Assembly: GCF_017349075.1 (NCBI RefSeq)
Contig: NZ_JAFMOF010000001.1
Coordinates: forward strand, 992,001-1,056,000
Reading direction: 5' to 3'
Length of the DNA stretch: 64,000 nucleotides
Origin: Streptomyces triculaminicus
GTDB lineage: Bacteria; Actinomycetota; Actinomycetes; Streptomycetales; Streptomycetaceae
Made by a program: the position numbers and the translations under genes. Numbering within the stretch: the stretch's first letter is position 1; every line of letters begins with the position of its first letter. Below the pieces are notes generated by a model that did not search any database, was not told the DNA's origin, and saw only the letters and a list, made by a program, of their open reading frames with translations. Shown in pieces: positions 1 through 9,460 of this stretch.

Positions 1-482
1 GAGATGCGCGCCATGTGGTCGATCTCGGAGGCGCCGAGGGAGTGGATGACGAGCTGCGGGAACTCCTTCTTGATCGCCGAGAAGTGCTCCTCGTAGTACT
101 CCACGCCGTAGTCGGGGTGGTGACCGCCCTGGAACATGATCTGGGTGCCGCCGAGCTCGACGGTCTCCGCGCAGCGGCGCAGGATGTCGTCCATCGGGCG
201 GGTCCAGACCTTCTCGCTCTTCGGCGGGGCGAAGAAGGCGCAGAACTTGCACGCGGTGACGCATGCGTTCGTGTAGTTGATGTTGCGCTCGATGATGTAC
301 GTCGCGATGTGCTCGGTGCCCGCGTAGCGCCGGCGGCGCACGGCGTCGGCCGCCTGCCCCAGGGCGTGCAGCGGCGCGGAGCGGTAGAGCTCGAGCGCCT
401 CCTCCGGGGTGATCCGGCCACCGGCCGCGGCGCGGTCGAGGACGGCTGTGACATCAAAGGACTTGAGGTCGGCGTCGGTCAC
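1..482 (-). CDS. mqnC: MqnC, cyclic dehypoxanthinyl futalosine synthase (3' end beyond the window)
   Basis: This is a radical SAM enzyme of the futalosine menaquinone pathway, converting dehypoxanthinyl futalosine to its cyclic form. About 160 N-terminal residues are visible. They include the cluster-binding motif CVTACKFCAF (CxxxCxxC), followed by FFAPPKSEK and a conserved GGTQIMFQGGHHPDYGV stretch. The GTG start at 482 is chosen because AAGGGACG precedes it at good spacing. The gene is monocistronic as far as can be seen, and the kinase stop lies 77 bases upstream. MqnE, the other radical SAM enzyme of the pathway, is encoded at 14101-15264; the CVTACKFCAF and GGHHPDYG motifs favour MqnC here. 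Confidence is high. Confidence 0.93.
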   Translation of the reverse strand, partial: MTDADLKSFDVTAVLDRAAAGGRITPEEALELYRSAPLHALGQAADAVRRRRYAGTEHIATYIIERNINYTNACVTACKFCAFFAPPKSEKVWTRPMDDILRRCAETVELGGTQIMFQGGHHPDYGVEYYEEHFSAIKKEFPQLVIHSLGASEIDHMARI

Positions 483-559
483 CGGGCGTCCCTTCGGAGG
501 GGGTATGCGATACCGGGTCAGCCTACGCGAGGGGCCCCGCCGGGCCCCGCCCGGGCCGG

Positions 560-2185
560 TCAGCCACCCGCTTTGGCGAGCGTGGCGGTCGGCCGGCCGC
601 CCTGGGCGTCGTCGGAGGTGTAGGTGAGGTGGCCGCCCCCGGCGAGGGAGTACGTCACGGTCGCCTTCGCCCCCGTGCACAGCGCCTTCCGCTCGCCGTC
701 GGTCACCTCCTCCAGCGTGATCTTGTTCGCGGTCGCCGTGACCAGCTTCGCCTTGGCCCGGCACTCCATGACGCCGAGCACGGAGTAGGTCGCGCGGACC
801 ACGTAGGAGCCCTTGTCCCCGGAGGTGATGGTGCTGGTGATCGTGCCGTTGGGCGTGCCGTCGGCCTGGATGACCTGGCCGGTCCAGGTGCCGAGGAACT
901 CTCCCGGCACGTCGGAGCGGCTCGCCCCGGTGCCCGGCGCCGACGCCGACGCCGTCGTCCCGGGCGGGGACGCGGCGTCTCTGCCGCCGTCGCCGGTGCC
1001 GGGCAGCAGGCCGCTGAGGAAGGCGCCGGTCAGCAGGCCGGCGGCCAGCACTCCGGTGACGGTGAGCACGAGGGAGCAGCTCACCTTGCGCCGCTCGGTG
1101 CCGCCCGCCGTGGCGGCCAGGGAGATCCGCCTGCCGCCCTGCGGCGCGTCCGCGGCGGGCTCCGCGGCGGGGGCGGACCGCCGCTTGGGCCACCGCCGCC
1201 CGGGGGCGCGCGGCGAGTGCGAGGGCTGCGTGGACCCCGGCCCGTACGCGCCGTCCGGCGGCCCGAACGCCCCGCCCACCACAGCCGCCTCCAGGTTCAG
1301 CAGCTCCACCGCCTGCAGGCTCACCGTCTCCACCAGCGGCGCCGGCAGCCAGCCGGACCGTACGAGTCCGCTCGCGCCCGCGGCGGGGGCGAGCCGGCGG
1401 GCCACCTCGGGCGGGCCCGGCCGGTCCTCCGGCGCCTTGGACAGGCAGCGGACGACCAGCTCCCGCAGCTCGCCGCCGAGGCCCTCGCCCAGCACCGGCT
1501 CCTCGTGCACGACCTTGTACAGCAGCACCGCCGAGCTCTCGCCGGGGAAGGGCGGCGCGCCGGTGGCCGCGTACGCCAGGACCGCGCCCAGCGAGAAGAC
1601 GTCCGCCGCCCCGGTGACGCCCTTGCCGAGGATCTGCTCGGGGGCCATGTAGCCGGGCGAGCCGACCGACACCCCGGTCGTGGTCAGGGAGGCCGTGCCC
1701 TCCGTGGCGCGGGCGATGCCGAAGTCGATCAGCCGGGGGCCGTCCAGCGCCAGCAGTACGTTCGACGGCTTGACGTCCCGGTGCACCAGCCCCAGCGCGT
1801 GCACCGCCGCCAGTGCCTCGGCCAGCCCCGCGCCCAGCGTGCGCACGGTCGCCTCCGGCAGCGGCCCCACCTCGGCGACGGCCTGGGTGAGCGAGGGCCC
1901 GGCCACGTACCCCGTGGCCACCCACGGCACGGCGGCGTCCGGGTCGGCGTCCAGCACGGGCGCCGTCCAGGCGCCGCCGACCTTACGGGCGGATTCCACT
2001 TCCCGGCGGAATCTGGCCCGGAACCGCTCGTCCAGGGCGAAATGCGGATGTACGGCCTTGACGGCCACCGTGCGGCCGCCGGCGCTGCGCCCGAGGTACA
2101 CCCGGCCCATGCCGCCCGCCCCCAGCCGGCCCAGCAGCCGGTACGCGCCGATGACCTGCGGATCTTCTGCCGTCAGTGGCTGCAT
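560..2185 (-). CDS. Membrane-anchored serine/threonine protein kinase (PknB/Hanks type)
   Basis: A 541-residue Hanks-type kinase. The glycine loop GAGGMGRV is at residues 22-29, the ATP lysine is K43 in VAVKAV, the catalytic loop HRDVKPSN has D137, DFG has D154, and GYMAPEQ follows. After a proline-rich linker a single hydrophobic segment near residue 380 (LVLTVTGVLAAGLLTGAFL) anchors it. The roughly 130-residue extracellular tail is not a PASTA repeat; it resembles a small lipocalin-like sensor domain with Cys residues. The start at 2185 (MQPLTAED) is preferred over 2287 because the kinase fold begins there and a GGAGG-like site precedes it. It is divergent from the membrane esterase at 2349; whether they are functionally linked is unknown. 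Confidence 0.88.
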   Translation of the reverse strand: MQPLTAEDPQVIGAYRLLGRLGAGGMGRVYLGRSAGGRTVAVKAVHPHFALDERFRARFRREVESARKVGGAWTAPVLDADPDAAVPWVATGYVAGPSLTQAVAEVGPLPEATVRTLGAGLAEALAAVHALGLVHRDVKPSNVLLALDGPRLIDFGIARATEGTASLTTTGVSVGSPGYMAPEQILGKGVTGAADVFSLGAVLAYAATGAPPFPGESSAVLLYKVVHEEPVLGEGLGGELRELVVRCLSKAPEDRPGPPEVARRLAPAAGASGLVRSGWLPAPLVETVSLQAVELLNLEAAVVGGAFGPPDGAYGPGSTQPSHSPRAPGRRWPKRRSAPAAEPAADAPQGGRRISLAATAGGTERRKVSCSLVLTVTGVLAAGLLTGAFLSGLLPGTGDGGRDAASPPGTTASASAPGTGASRSDVPGEFLGTWTGQVIQADGTPNGTITSTITSGDKGSYVVRATYSVLGVMECRAKAKLVTATANKITLEEVTDGERKALCTGAKATVTYSLAGGGHLTYTSDDAQGGRPTATLAKAGG

Positions 2186-2348
2186 CGGGCCTTTCGCCTC
2201 CCCCCGGGCGGGGCCCTGCGGCCCCGAAATCAGCCTATGACTCATTTCACGGCACCCGCCAGGAACCCCGACGCCTGGTTTGCCCATCCACTAGGACGGA
2301 ACAGACCGTCATGTCCTTCGGGGCAGCAGCATCATCCGGAGCGACGCG

Positions 2349-3590
2349 ATGACGCACACACCCAACGGGGGCTACGGGCCGCCCAACGGGGGATACCAGC
2401 AGCCGCACGGCGGCTACCAGGGCGGCGGGGACTATCCCCCGCACCAGGGTGGCTACCAGCAGACCCAGACGTACCAGCGCCCGGACGGCGACTGGGACCC
2501 CGACGGGTCCTACCAGTCCCAGGGCCGCGCCCGGGCCGGCCGCGCCAAAAAATGGACGATCATCGTGGCGTCCATAGCCGTGCTCGGCCTGATCACGGCC
2601 GGCGTCCTGAGCTACTTCAAGATCGGCCCGTTCTCGGACAAGGGCAAGCCGGTCAGCTTCGGCCAGGACCAGGCCGGCGGCGGCCAGGCGGGCGGCGCCG
2701 GTGCGCAGAAGCCGGACTCCAAGGTCTCGCTGCCGACCGGCCCCAAGGCGGAGTTCAAGAACACCAGCACCCTGTCCGACGGCACCCAGGTGGCCGTCAC
2801 GACCCTGGACGGCAAGAAGTCCGGGTTCAAGGGCAAGGTGTGGGTCTGGGCGCCCAAGGCGTACAACGACCCGAAGTTCAAGGACCACGGCTTCCCGGTG
2901 ATGGTCGCGCTGCCCGGCGGTCCCGGCTTCCCGAACAACTACTGGATGGACGACGGAGGCCTGCACCTCGAGTCGTCGATCACCAAGTGGTACAACGAGG
3001 GCAAGGGCAAGCCCTTCATCCTCGCCATGCCGGTCCTCAACCCGCAGCCGGACACCGGCGGCCTGTACTGGGACGGCAGTGACATCCCCGGCCAGCCGAA
3101 GATGGGCACCTGGCTCACCGAGGACGTCCCGGACCTGATCCGCGCCAACTTCCGCACGATCAAGTCGCGCGACGGCTGGTCCTTCATGGGCTCCTCCTCC
3201 GGCGCCTTCGCCGGCCTGAAGGCCGTGCTCAAGCACCCGGACAAGTTCAAGGCCGTGATCGCCTCCGGCCCGGACATCGTCCCGGACTCGCGGCTGTGGA
3301 ACGGCCACGAGAAGGAGAAGGCCGAGAACAACCCCGAGGTGCTGGCGAAGAACCTGATCGCCGCCAAGGGGCCGGACGTCTACCTCGCGTTCCAGTACGG
3401 AACGAAGGAGTCCAGCGTCATCCCGCACGTGGACAAGTTCCTCGCCACCTACGGCAACAGGGGCCCCGTCCACACGCGCCTGCAGAAGATCGAGGGCGGT
3501 CGGCACAACGCCAAGACCTACATCGAGGGCATGGACGCGGGCAGCATGCAGTGGATCAGTGAGCACATGGAAGGCCCCGTCGCTCCCTGA
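2349..3590 (+). CDS. Membrane-anchored alpha/beta-hydrolase, esterase D / mycolyltransferase-like fold
   Basis: A 413-residue type II membrane protein. The first 60 residues are a Gly/Tyr/Gln/Pro-rich cytoplasmic tail with GGY repeats. Then come RAKKW and a single transmembrane segment (TIIVASIAVLGLITAGVL, about residues 75-95), and an extracytoplasmic hydrolase domain. The nucleophile elbow GSSSG puts the serine at S283, and the late GGRHN supplies a likely catalytic H386, as in the esterase family that includes the mycobacterial antigen 85 enzymes. The start is supported by CGGAG eight bases upstream. The substrate is not predictable from sequence. It is divergent from the adjacent Ser/Thr kinase, with 163 bases between the starts. 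Confidence 0.8.
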   Translation: MTHTPNGGYGPPNGGYQQPHGGYQGGGDYPPHQGGYQQTQTYQRPDGDWDPDGSYQSQGRARAGRAKKWTIIVASIAVLGLITAGVLSYFKIGPFSDKGKPVSFGQDQAGGGQAGGAGAQKPDSKVSLPTGPKAEFKNTSTLSDGTQVAVTTLDGKKSGFKGKVWVWAPKAYNDPKFKDHGFPVMVALPGGPGFPNNYWMDDGGLHLESSITKWYNEGKGKPFILAMPVLNPQPDTGGLYWDGSDIPGQPKMGTWLTEDVPDLIRANFRTIKSRDGWSFMGSSSGAFAGLKAVLKHPDKFKAVIASGPDIVPDSRLWNGHEKEKAENNPEVLAKNLIAAKGPDVYLAFQYGTKESSVIPHVDKFLATYGNRGPVHTRLQKIEGGRHNAKTYIEGMDAGSMQWISEHMEGPVAP

Positions 3591-3671
3591 TCCCCACCCC
3601 GCCGGGCCCCGGTCTGTTCCCCGGGAGCCCGGCGGCGCCGCCCGCCCGGCGGCCCGCGCGTCACTCGCTCC

Positions 3672-4868
<1,197 letters not shown>

Positions 4869-5072
4869 ATGGCTACCGGAACCGTGAAGTGGTTCAACGC
4901 TGAAAAGGGCTTTGGCTTCATCGCCCAGGACGGCGGGGGCCCCGACGTCTTCGTTCACTACTCCGCGATCAACGCCTCTGGCTTCCGCTCCCTCGAGGAG
5001 AACCAGCAGGTCAACTTCGACGTCACGCAGGGCCCCAAGGGTCCGCAGGCCGAGAACGTCACCCCGGTCTGA
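4869..5072 (+). CDS. CspA-family cold-shock protein
   Basis: A 67-residue single-domain nucleic-acid chaperone. The RNP1 motif KGFGFI and RNP2 motif VFVHYS are intact, and [18 protein letters not shown] opens the protein as in other Streptomyces Csp proteins. A near-perfect AAGGAGGG lies four bases before the ATG. The leader is long and structured (see the leader entry). A strong terminator follows, so the gene is monocistronic. Several paralogues are normal in Streptomyces; which one this is cannot be said from sequence alone. Confidence 0.95.
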   Translation: MATGTVKWFNAEKGFGFIAQDGGGPDVFVHYSAINASGFRSLEENQQVNFDVTQGPKGPQAENVTPV

Positions 5073-5122
5073 TCTTCGGATCTCTCCGGCCGACCGGATC
5101 GCGGTCGATCGTGCTGTACCCA

Positions 5123-5162
5123 AGGAGCCCTGCCTTCCGTTTCCGCGGAGGGCAGGGCTCCT
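5123..5162. terminator. Terminator after the cold-shock gene
   Basis: Perfect 12-bp stem AGGAGCCCTGCC / GGCAGGGCTCCT with an inner loop that can extend the stem, followed by GCCTTTTC. It can also serve the convergent acyl-CoA synthetase gene. Confidence 0.8.
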
Positions 5163-5168
5163 GCCTTT

Positions 5169-7031
5169 TCACCTCGCTTTATCGCTCATTTCACTGCCGT
5201 CACTGCCATCACTGACGCCACTTCCCTCACCCGAACTTTTGTCCCCTCGTTCGTACAGCGCATCGATTTCGGCCGCATAGCGTTCACCGACCACCGCCCG
5301 GCGGAGTTTCAGGGTGGGCGTCAGCTCGCCGTTCTCCACGCTGAAGTCCTCGTTCAGGATTGCGAACGCACGGATTCGGGCGGGCCGGGCCGCCCGGGCG
5401 TTGGCCTCGTCGACCGCCTCCTGGCACAGCCGCCGCACCTCCGGGTGCCGGGCCGGCCCCGCCTCCCCCAGGTCCAGCCCCTCGCGGGCCGCCCACGCCG
5501 CGACCTCCGCCGCGTCCAGGGTCAGCAGCGCCACCGGGTACGGGCGGCGGTCCCCCACCATCACCGCGCGGGAGACGAAGCGCGAGCGCTGGATGGCGAA
5601 CTCCACCGGCGAGGGCGCGAGGTTCTTGCCGCTCGACGTGATGATCAGGTCCTTCTTGCGGCCGGTGATCGTCAGATAGCCGTCGGCGTCCAGCGTGCCC
5701 AGGTCACCGGTGTGCAGCCAGCCGTCGGCGTCGACCGCCCCGGCCGTCGCGGACGGATTGTTGTGATAGCCGGCGAAGACGCCCGGCCCCCGGGCCAGCA
5801 CCTCGCCGTCCTCGGCGATCCGCACCTCGTAGCCCTCCACCGGTCGCCCCACGGTGCCGGGCCGGGCCGCGCGCTGGTGGTTGGTCGTGATCACTCCCGA
5901 GCCCTCGGTCATCCCGTAGCCCTCGTAGACGCCGATGCCGCAGGCCCGCAGGAAGTCCAGCGTCTGCGGCGCGATCGGCGCGGCCCCGGTCAGCGCCCAG
6001 CGCAGCCGCCCGCCGAAGGCCGCCCGTACGAGCGAGAACAGGCTCTCCTCCGCCGTCTCCCACGCCGCCCGCAGCTCCCCCGCCGGCTCCTCGCCGCGCG
6101 CCCGGGCGTCCGCCACGGCTACCCCGGTCCGTACCGCCTCCTCCAGACGCGCCCGCCCGCCCGGGCCCTGCGCCTCGGCGAGGGAGACGACCTCGGCGTG
6201 GATCTTCTCGAAGAGCCGGGGGACCGACGGCAGGTGGGTGGGCCGGGCCTCCGCCAGCTCGGCGACGACGTTCTCCACCTTCCCGCCGAAGTAGCACAGC
6301 GTGCCGCCCTGACGCAGCGAGGTCAGCTGGATGATCTGCCCGAGGACATGGGCGAGCGGGAGGTAGAGGTAGGTGGTGTCGCCGGGGCCGCTCTCGGTGA
6401 GGTGGACGGTGGCGTCCTGGTTGGAGATGACGTTGGTGTGGGTGAGGCGGCAGCCCTTGGGCAGGCCGGTGGTGCCGGAGGTGTAGATGATGGTGCACAG
6501 GTCCTCGCCCCGGCGGGCCGCGCTCCGCTTCTCCAGCTCGCCCTGCCCCACCCCGCCGGGCAGCCGGCGCAGGGCCGGCTCCCCCGGCTCGCAGCCGTCC
6601 GTGTCCATCAGCACCACATGCCGCAGCAACGGCAGCTTGGCCCGCACCGCCGCCACCCGGGCCGCCTGCGCGGCGTCCTCGCAGACGACGACCGACGCCC
6701 CCGAGTCGCCCAGCACCCAGACCAGCTCGTCCTCCCCGGCCGTCGGGTAGACCGGCACCACCGCGGCCCCGGCGGACAGCGCGCCGAACTGGGCCACCGT
6801 CCACTCCGGCCGGGTCTCGGAGACGATGGCCACCCGGTCGTCCGGCCGCACCCCCAGCGCGATCAGGCCGCGCCCGACCGCCCGTACCTCCTCCCGCAGC
6901 GCGGTGAAGGTCGTCTCGGCCCAGCCGCCGCCCTCCTCGCGCGAGCGGAAGCGCAGGGCCGGCAGCCCCCCGTACCGTTCGGCCGCCCAGTCGATGAAGG
7001 TCGCGAGTGTGCCGGGCCGTGCGCGCTCCAT
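5169..7031 (-). CDS. Long-chain acyl-CoA synthetase, FadD15-like (AMP-forming)
   Basis: A 620-residue adenylate-forming enzyme that activates fatty acids to acyl-CoA. The AMP-binding P-loop YTSGTTGLPKG, the YGMTEGSG motif, LHTGDLGTLDADGYLTITGR and the C-terminal GKNLAPSPVE (adenylation lysine region) are all present. The start at 7031 is supported by GGAGG four bases upstream, whereas the longer reading to 7115 has no site. It is divergent from the AraC regulator at 7151, with only 119 bases between starts, so shared control is likely. The protein is cytosolic with no signal sequence. A second synthetase is encoded at 9461-11353. Confidence 0.9.
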   Translation of the reverse strand: MERARPGTLATFIDWAAERYGGLPALRFRSREEGGGWAETTFTALREEVRAVGRGLIALGVRPDDRVAIVSETRPEWTVAQFGALSAGAAVVPVYPTAGEDELVWVLGDSGASVVVCEDAAQAARVAAVRAKLPLLRHVVLMDTDGCEPGEPALRRLPGGVGQGELEKRSAARRGEDLCTIIYTSGTTGLPKGCRLTHTNVISNQDATVHLTESGPGDTTYLYLPLAHVLGQIIQLTSLRQGGTLCYFGGKVENVVAELAEARPTHLPSVPRLFEKIHAEVVSLAEAQGPGGRARLEEAVRTGVAVADARARGEEPAGELRAAWETAEESLFSLVRAAFGGRLRWALTGAAPIAPQTLDFLRACGIGVYEGYGMTEGSGVITTNHQRAARPGTVGRPVEGYEVRIAEDGEVLARGPGVFAGYHNNPSATAGAVDADGWLHTGDLGTLDADGYLTITGRKKDLIITSSGKNLAPSPVEFAIQRSRFVSRAVMVGDRRPYPVALLTLDAAEVAAWAAREGLDLGEAGPARHPEVRRLCQEAVDEANARAARPARIRAFAILNEDFSVENGELTPTLKLRRAVVGERYAAEIDALYERGDKSSGEGSGVSDGSDGSEMSDKAR

Positions 7032-7114
7032 GCCGCCTCCTGGAATAGGTCCCACCCCACCCGACGCTAGGCAGCACGACCATCCCACAGGGATGACCGG
7101 AAACGTCAGCGCCA

Positions 7115-7143
7115 CTGACCCCGGCGCTCAGGCGGGCTACCGT
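7115..7143 (+). promoter_or_regulatory. Promoter of the AraC-type regulator, giving a leaderless mRNA
   Basis: CTGACC (7115-7120) and TACCGT (7138-7143) are separated by 17 bases. The expected transcription start falls on or next to the ATG at 7151. No ribosome-binding site is visible, which fits a leaderless transcript. Confidence 0.55.
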
Positions 7144-7150
7144 GCAGGGC

Positions 7151-8173
7151 ATGAGCATGCCGACGATCAGCGTGCACCACCTGCGGGCCGCGCTCGGCGG
7201 CGCGCGACGGCTCGGCATCGACGCCGTGCCGCTGCTGCAGCGGGCGGGCATCCCCCCGCTGCTCCTCGGCGACGACCGGGCGCGGGTGCCGGCCGAGCGG
7301 TTCGCCGACCTGATACGGGCCCTGCAGCGCGCCACGGGCGACGAGTTCCTCGGACTGGGACCGGCGCCCAGCAGACCCGGCAGCTTCGCCATGATGTGCT
7401 ACGCCTGCCTGGGCTGCCGCGACCTGGGCAGCGCCGTGGAACGGGCCGCCCGCTTCTACGGGCTCTTCCCCGGCGGCCCCGACCTGTGCCTCGAACGACG
7501 CGACGGCCAAGCGGTGTTCACCGTCCGCGACGACCCGCGCGACCACCCCGAGGGCCGCTTCCTGGCCGAGTGCGTCCTCGTCGTCTGGCACCGGCTGGCG
7601 AGCTGGTTGACCGGACGGCGCATCCCCCTGCTGCGGGCCTGCTTCTCCTGCCCGGAGCCGCCGCACGCCGGTGAGTACTCCCTGATGCTCGGCTGCCCCG
7701 TGCGGTTCGGGGCGGCGAGCACGGGCGCCGCCTTCGACGCCCGCTGGCTCGCGGCACCCCTGGTGCGCGACGAGGAAAGCCTGCGCGAACTGCTGCGGGG
7801 CGCCCCGGCCGAGCTGCTCAGCCACCGCGAGTACGGCACGACCGTCACCGAGCAGGTGCGGCGGACGTTCGTACGGGCGCTGCGCGAGGGCCGCCCGGCC
7901 CGGCTGCCGGAGGTCGCCCAGCTGGCCGCCCGCCTCGCGGTCAGCCCGGCGACGCTGCGCCGCCGACTGCAGGAGGAGGGCACCTCCTACCAGCGGCTGA
8001 AGGACCAGGTGCGGCGGGACGCGGCCATCGCGGGACTCGCCGAGGGCCGGGAGCCCATCGCCGAGCTCGCCGCGCGGCTCGGCTTCTCCGAGGACACCGC
8101 CTTCCACCGCGCCTTCCGCCGCTGGACCGGAGTCACCCCGGGCGTCTACCGGCTCCGCGGTCAGCGAAGCTGA
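7151..8173 (+). CDS. AraC-family transcriptional regulator (OruR/arabinose-binding type)
   Basis: A 340-residue regulator. An N-terminal effector domain of the kind found in OruR/ArgR-type AraC proteins covers about residues 5-190 (ISVHHLRAALGGARRLGIDA and the FLGLG region). Two C-terminal AraC helix-turn-helices cover about 235-340 (LAARLAVSPATLRRRLQEEG and IAELAARLGFSEDTAFHRAF, ending RRWTGVTPGVYR). The ATG at 7151 is chosen from the promoter position; GTG 7142 and ATG 7157 are alternatives. Lying between an acyl-CoA synthetase and a secreted lipase, it probably senses a fatty acid or lipid signal, but the effector is an inference. Confidence 0.87.
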   Translation: MSMPTISVHHLRAALGGARRLGIDAVPLLQRAGIPPLLLGDDRARVPAERFADLIRALQRATGDEFLGLGPAPSRPGSFAMMCYACLGCRDLGSAVERAARFYGLFPGGPDLCLERRDGQAVFTVRDDPRDHPEGRFLAECVLVVWHRLASWLTGRRIPLLRACFSCPEPPHAGEYSLMLGCPVRFGAASTGAAFDARWLAAPLVRDEESLRELLRGAPAELLSHREYGTTVTEQVRRTFVRALREGRPARLPEVAQLAARLAVSPATLRRRLQEEGTSYQRLKDQVRRDAAIAGLAEGREPIAELAARLGFSEDTAFHRAFRRWTGVTPGVYRLRGQRS

Positions 8174-8193
8174 GCTTCCTGGTCAACGCCGTG

Positions 8194-8207
8194 TTACCCG
8201 CCGGTCA
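8194..8207. promoter_or_regulatory. Candidate TetR operator upstream of the lipase
   Basis: TTACCCGCCGGTCA matches the 14-bp palindrome in the tetR promoter (TTACCGGCAGGTAA) in both half-sites except one base. It lies about 50 bases before the lipase ATG, just upstream of a possible -10 TACCGT at 8208-8213. Confidence 0.35.
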
Positions 8208-8257
8208 CTACCGTCGGCCCAACTGCCTCAGCCACACCGGACAGTTGGGAGAACCGC

Positions 8258-9412
8258 ATGCACCTGCGCACCAGAGCCCTCACCGCGCTCGCCGCGCTGG
8301 CCGTCTCGTTCGGCCTGACGAACGGCACCGCCTCCGCCACCGGGCAGACGGCCGGATCGCCCGGCGACATCGTCACCTCCGCCCCCACCTCCTTCCACCC
8401 CCTGCCCGGCCAGCCCACCTTCACCAAGGCCTGGCACATCACCTACCGCTCCACCACCGCCCAGGGCGCGCCCAACATCGTCTCCGGCACCGTGATCGTC
8501 CCCCAGGACGGCAGAAAGGGCCCGCGCCCCCTGGTCACCTACGCCGTGGGCACGGTCGGCCTGGCCGACCACTGCGCCCCCTCGGCCGGCTTCCCCCGCG
8601 GCACCACCCTCGAGGCCAACCTCATCCAGCAACTCACCCTGCGCGGCTGGGCCGTGGCCGTCACCGACTACGAGGGCCTGGGCACCCCCGGCGATCACAC
8701 CTACGCCGTCGGCCGCGCCGAGGGCCACGCCGTCCTCGACGCCGCCCGCGCCGCGCAGCGGCTGCCGGCCGCCGGGCTGGGCGCGAAGAGCCCCGTCGGC
8801 ATCATGGGCTACTCCCAGGGCGGCCAGGCCACCAGTTGGGCGGCCGAGCTGCACGACTCGTACGCCCCCGAACTCGACGTGCGCGGCACCGCCACCGGCG
8901 GCGTGCCCGCCGACCTGCTCAAGACCGCCCAGTACAACGACGGCGGCATCGGCGCCGGCCTCGCCCTGATGGCCGCCGCCGGCCAGAACGCCGCCTACCC
9001 CGAGCTCGACCTGGACCGCTACCTCAACGCCAAGGGCCGTTCCTACATCGACTTCATGAAGAAGAACTGCGTCGCCGTCGGCGCCGTCGCCGGCCTCTTC
9101 AAGCGCATCTCGGACGTCACCGTCACCAACCCCCTCCAGGCCGCCGACTGGCAGCGCGCCCTGCACGACTCCGACCTGGGCACCCATGCGCCGGACCACC
9201 CCGTGTACCTCTACCACGGGGTGATCGACGAACTGATCCCGTACGGCGTGGGCAAGCAGCTGCGCGCCGACTGGTGCGCCAAGGGCGCGGCGGTCCAGTG
9301 GAAGTCGCTGCCGTTCGGCGAGCACGTCCTGGGCGTGATCACGGAGTCGATACCGGCGGCCAACTGGCTGGCCGACCGCTTCGCGGGCAAGCCCGCCGCC
9401 GGCAACTGCTAG
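8258..9412 (+). CDS. Secreted lipase, secretory lipase (LIP) family
   Basis: A 384-residue exported alpha/beta hydrolase. A classical Sec signal peptide (MHLRTRALTALAALAVSFGL, cleavage likely after ASA near residue 27) precedes the mature enzyme. The nucleophile elbow GYSQGG is near residue 188, and the late YLYHGVIDELIPYGVG and FGEHVLGVI supply the Asp and His region. The family hydrolyses triglycerides and other esters. GGGAGAACC precedes the ATG. The neighbouring acyl-CoA synthetases and regulators suggest it releases fatty acids for uptake. A strong hairpin follows the stop. Confidence 0.87.
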   Translation: MHLRTRALTALAALAVSFGLTNGTASATGQTAGSPGDIVTSAPTSFHPLPGQPTFTKAWHITYRSTTAQGAPNIVSGTVIVPQDGRKGPRPLVTYAVGTVGLADHCAPSAGFPRGTTLEANLIQQLTLRGWAVAVTDYEGLGTPGDHTYAVGRAEGHAVLDAARAAQRLPAAGLGAKSPVGIMGYSQGGQATSWAAELHDSYAPELDVRGTATGGVPADLLKTAQYNDGGIGAGLALMAAAGQNAAYPELDLDRYLNAKGRSYIDFMKKNCVAVGAVAGLFKRISDVTVTNPLQAADWQRALHDSDLGTHAPDHPVYLYHGVIDELIPYGVGKQLRADWCAKGAAVQWKSLPFGEHVLGVITESIPAANWLADRFAGKPAAGNC

Positions 9413-9418
9413 CGGGAC

Positions 9419-9456
9419 GGGGCGGGTCCGGGGGCCGCGGCCCCCGGACCCGCCCC
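9419..9456. terminator. Bidirectional terminator between lipase and second acyl-CoA synthetase
   Basis: A 38-bp perfect palindrome with arms GGGGCGGGTCCGGGGGCC and its complement around a CCGCGG centre. It sits in the 48-base gap between convergent genes. Confidence 0.75.
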
Positions 9457-9460
9457 GGGC

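Noticed and set aside
2186..2287. N-terminal extension of the kinase
   Set aside because: The extra 34 residues lack homology and a ribosome-binding site; the kinase fold starts at 2185.
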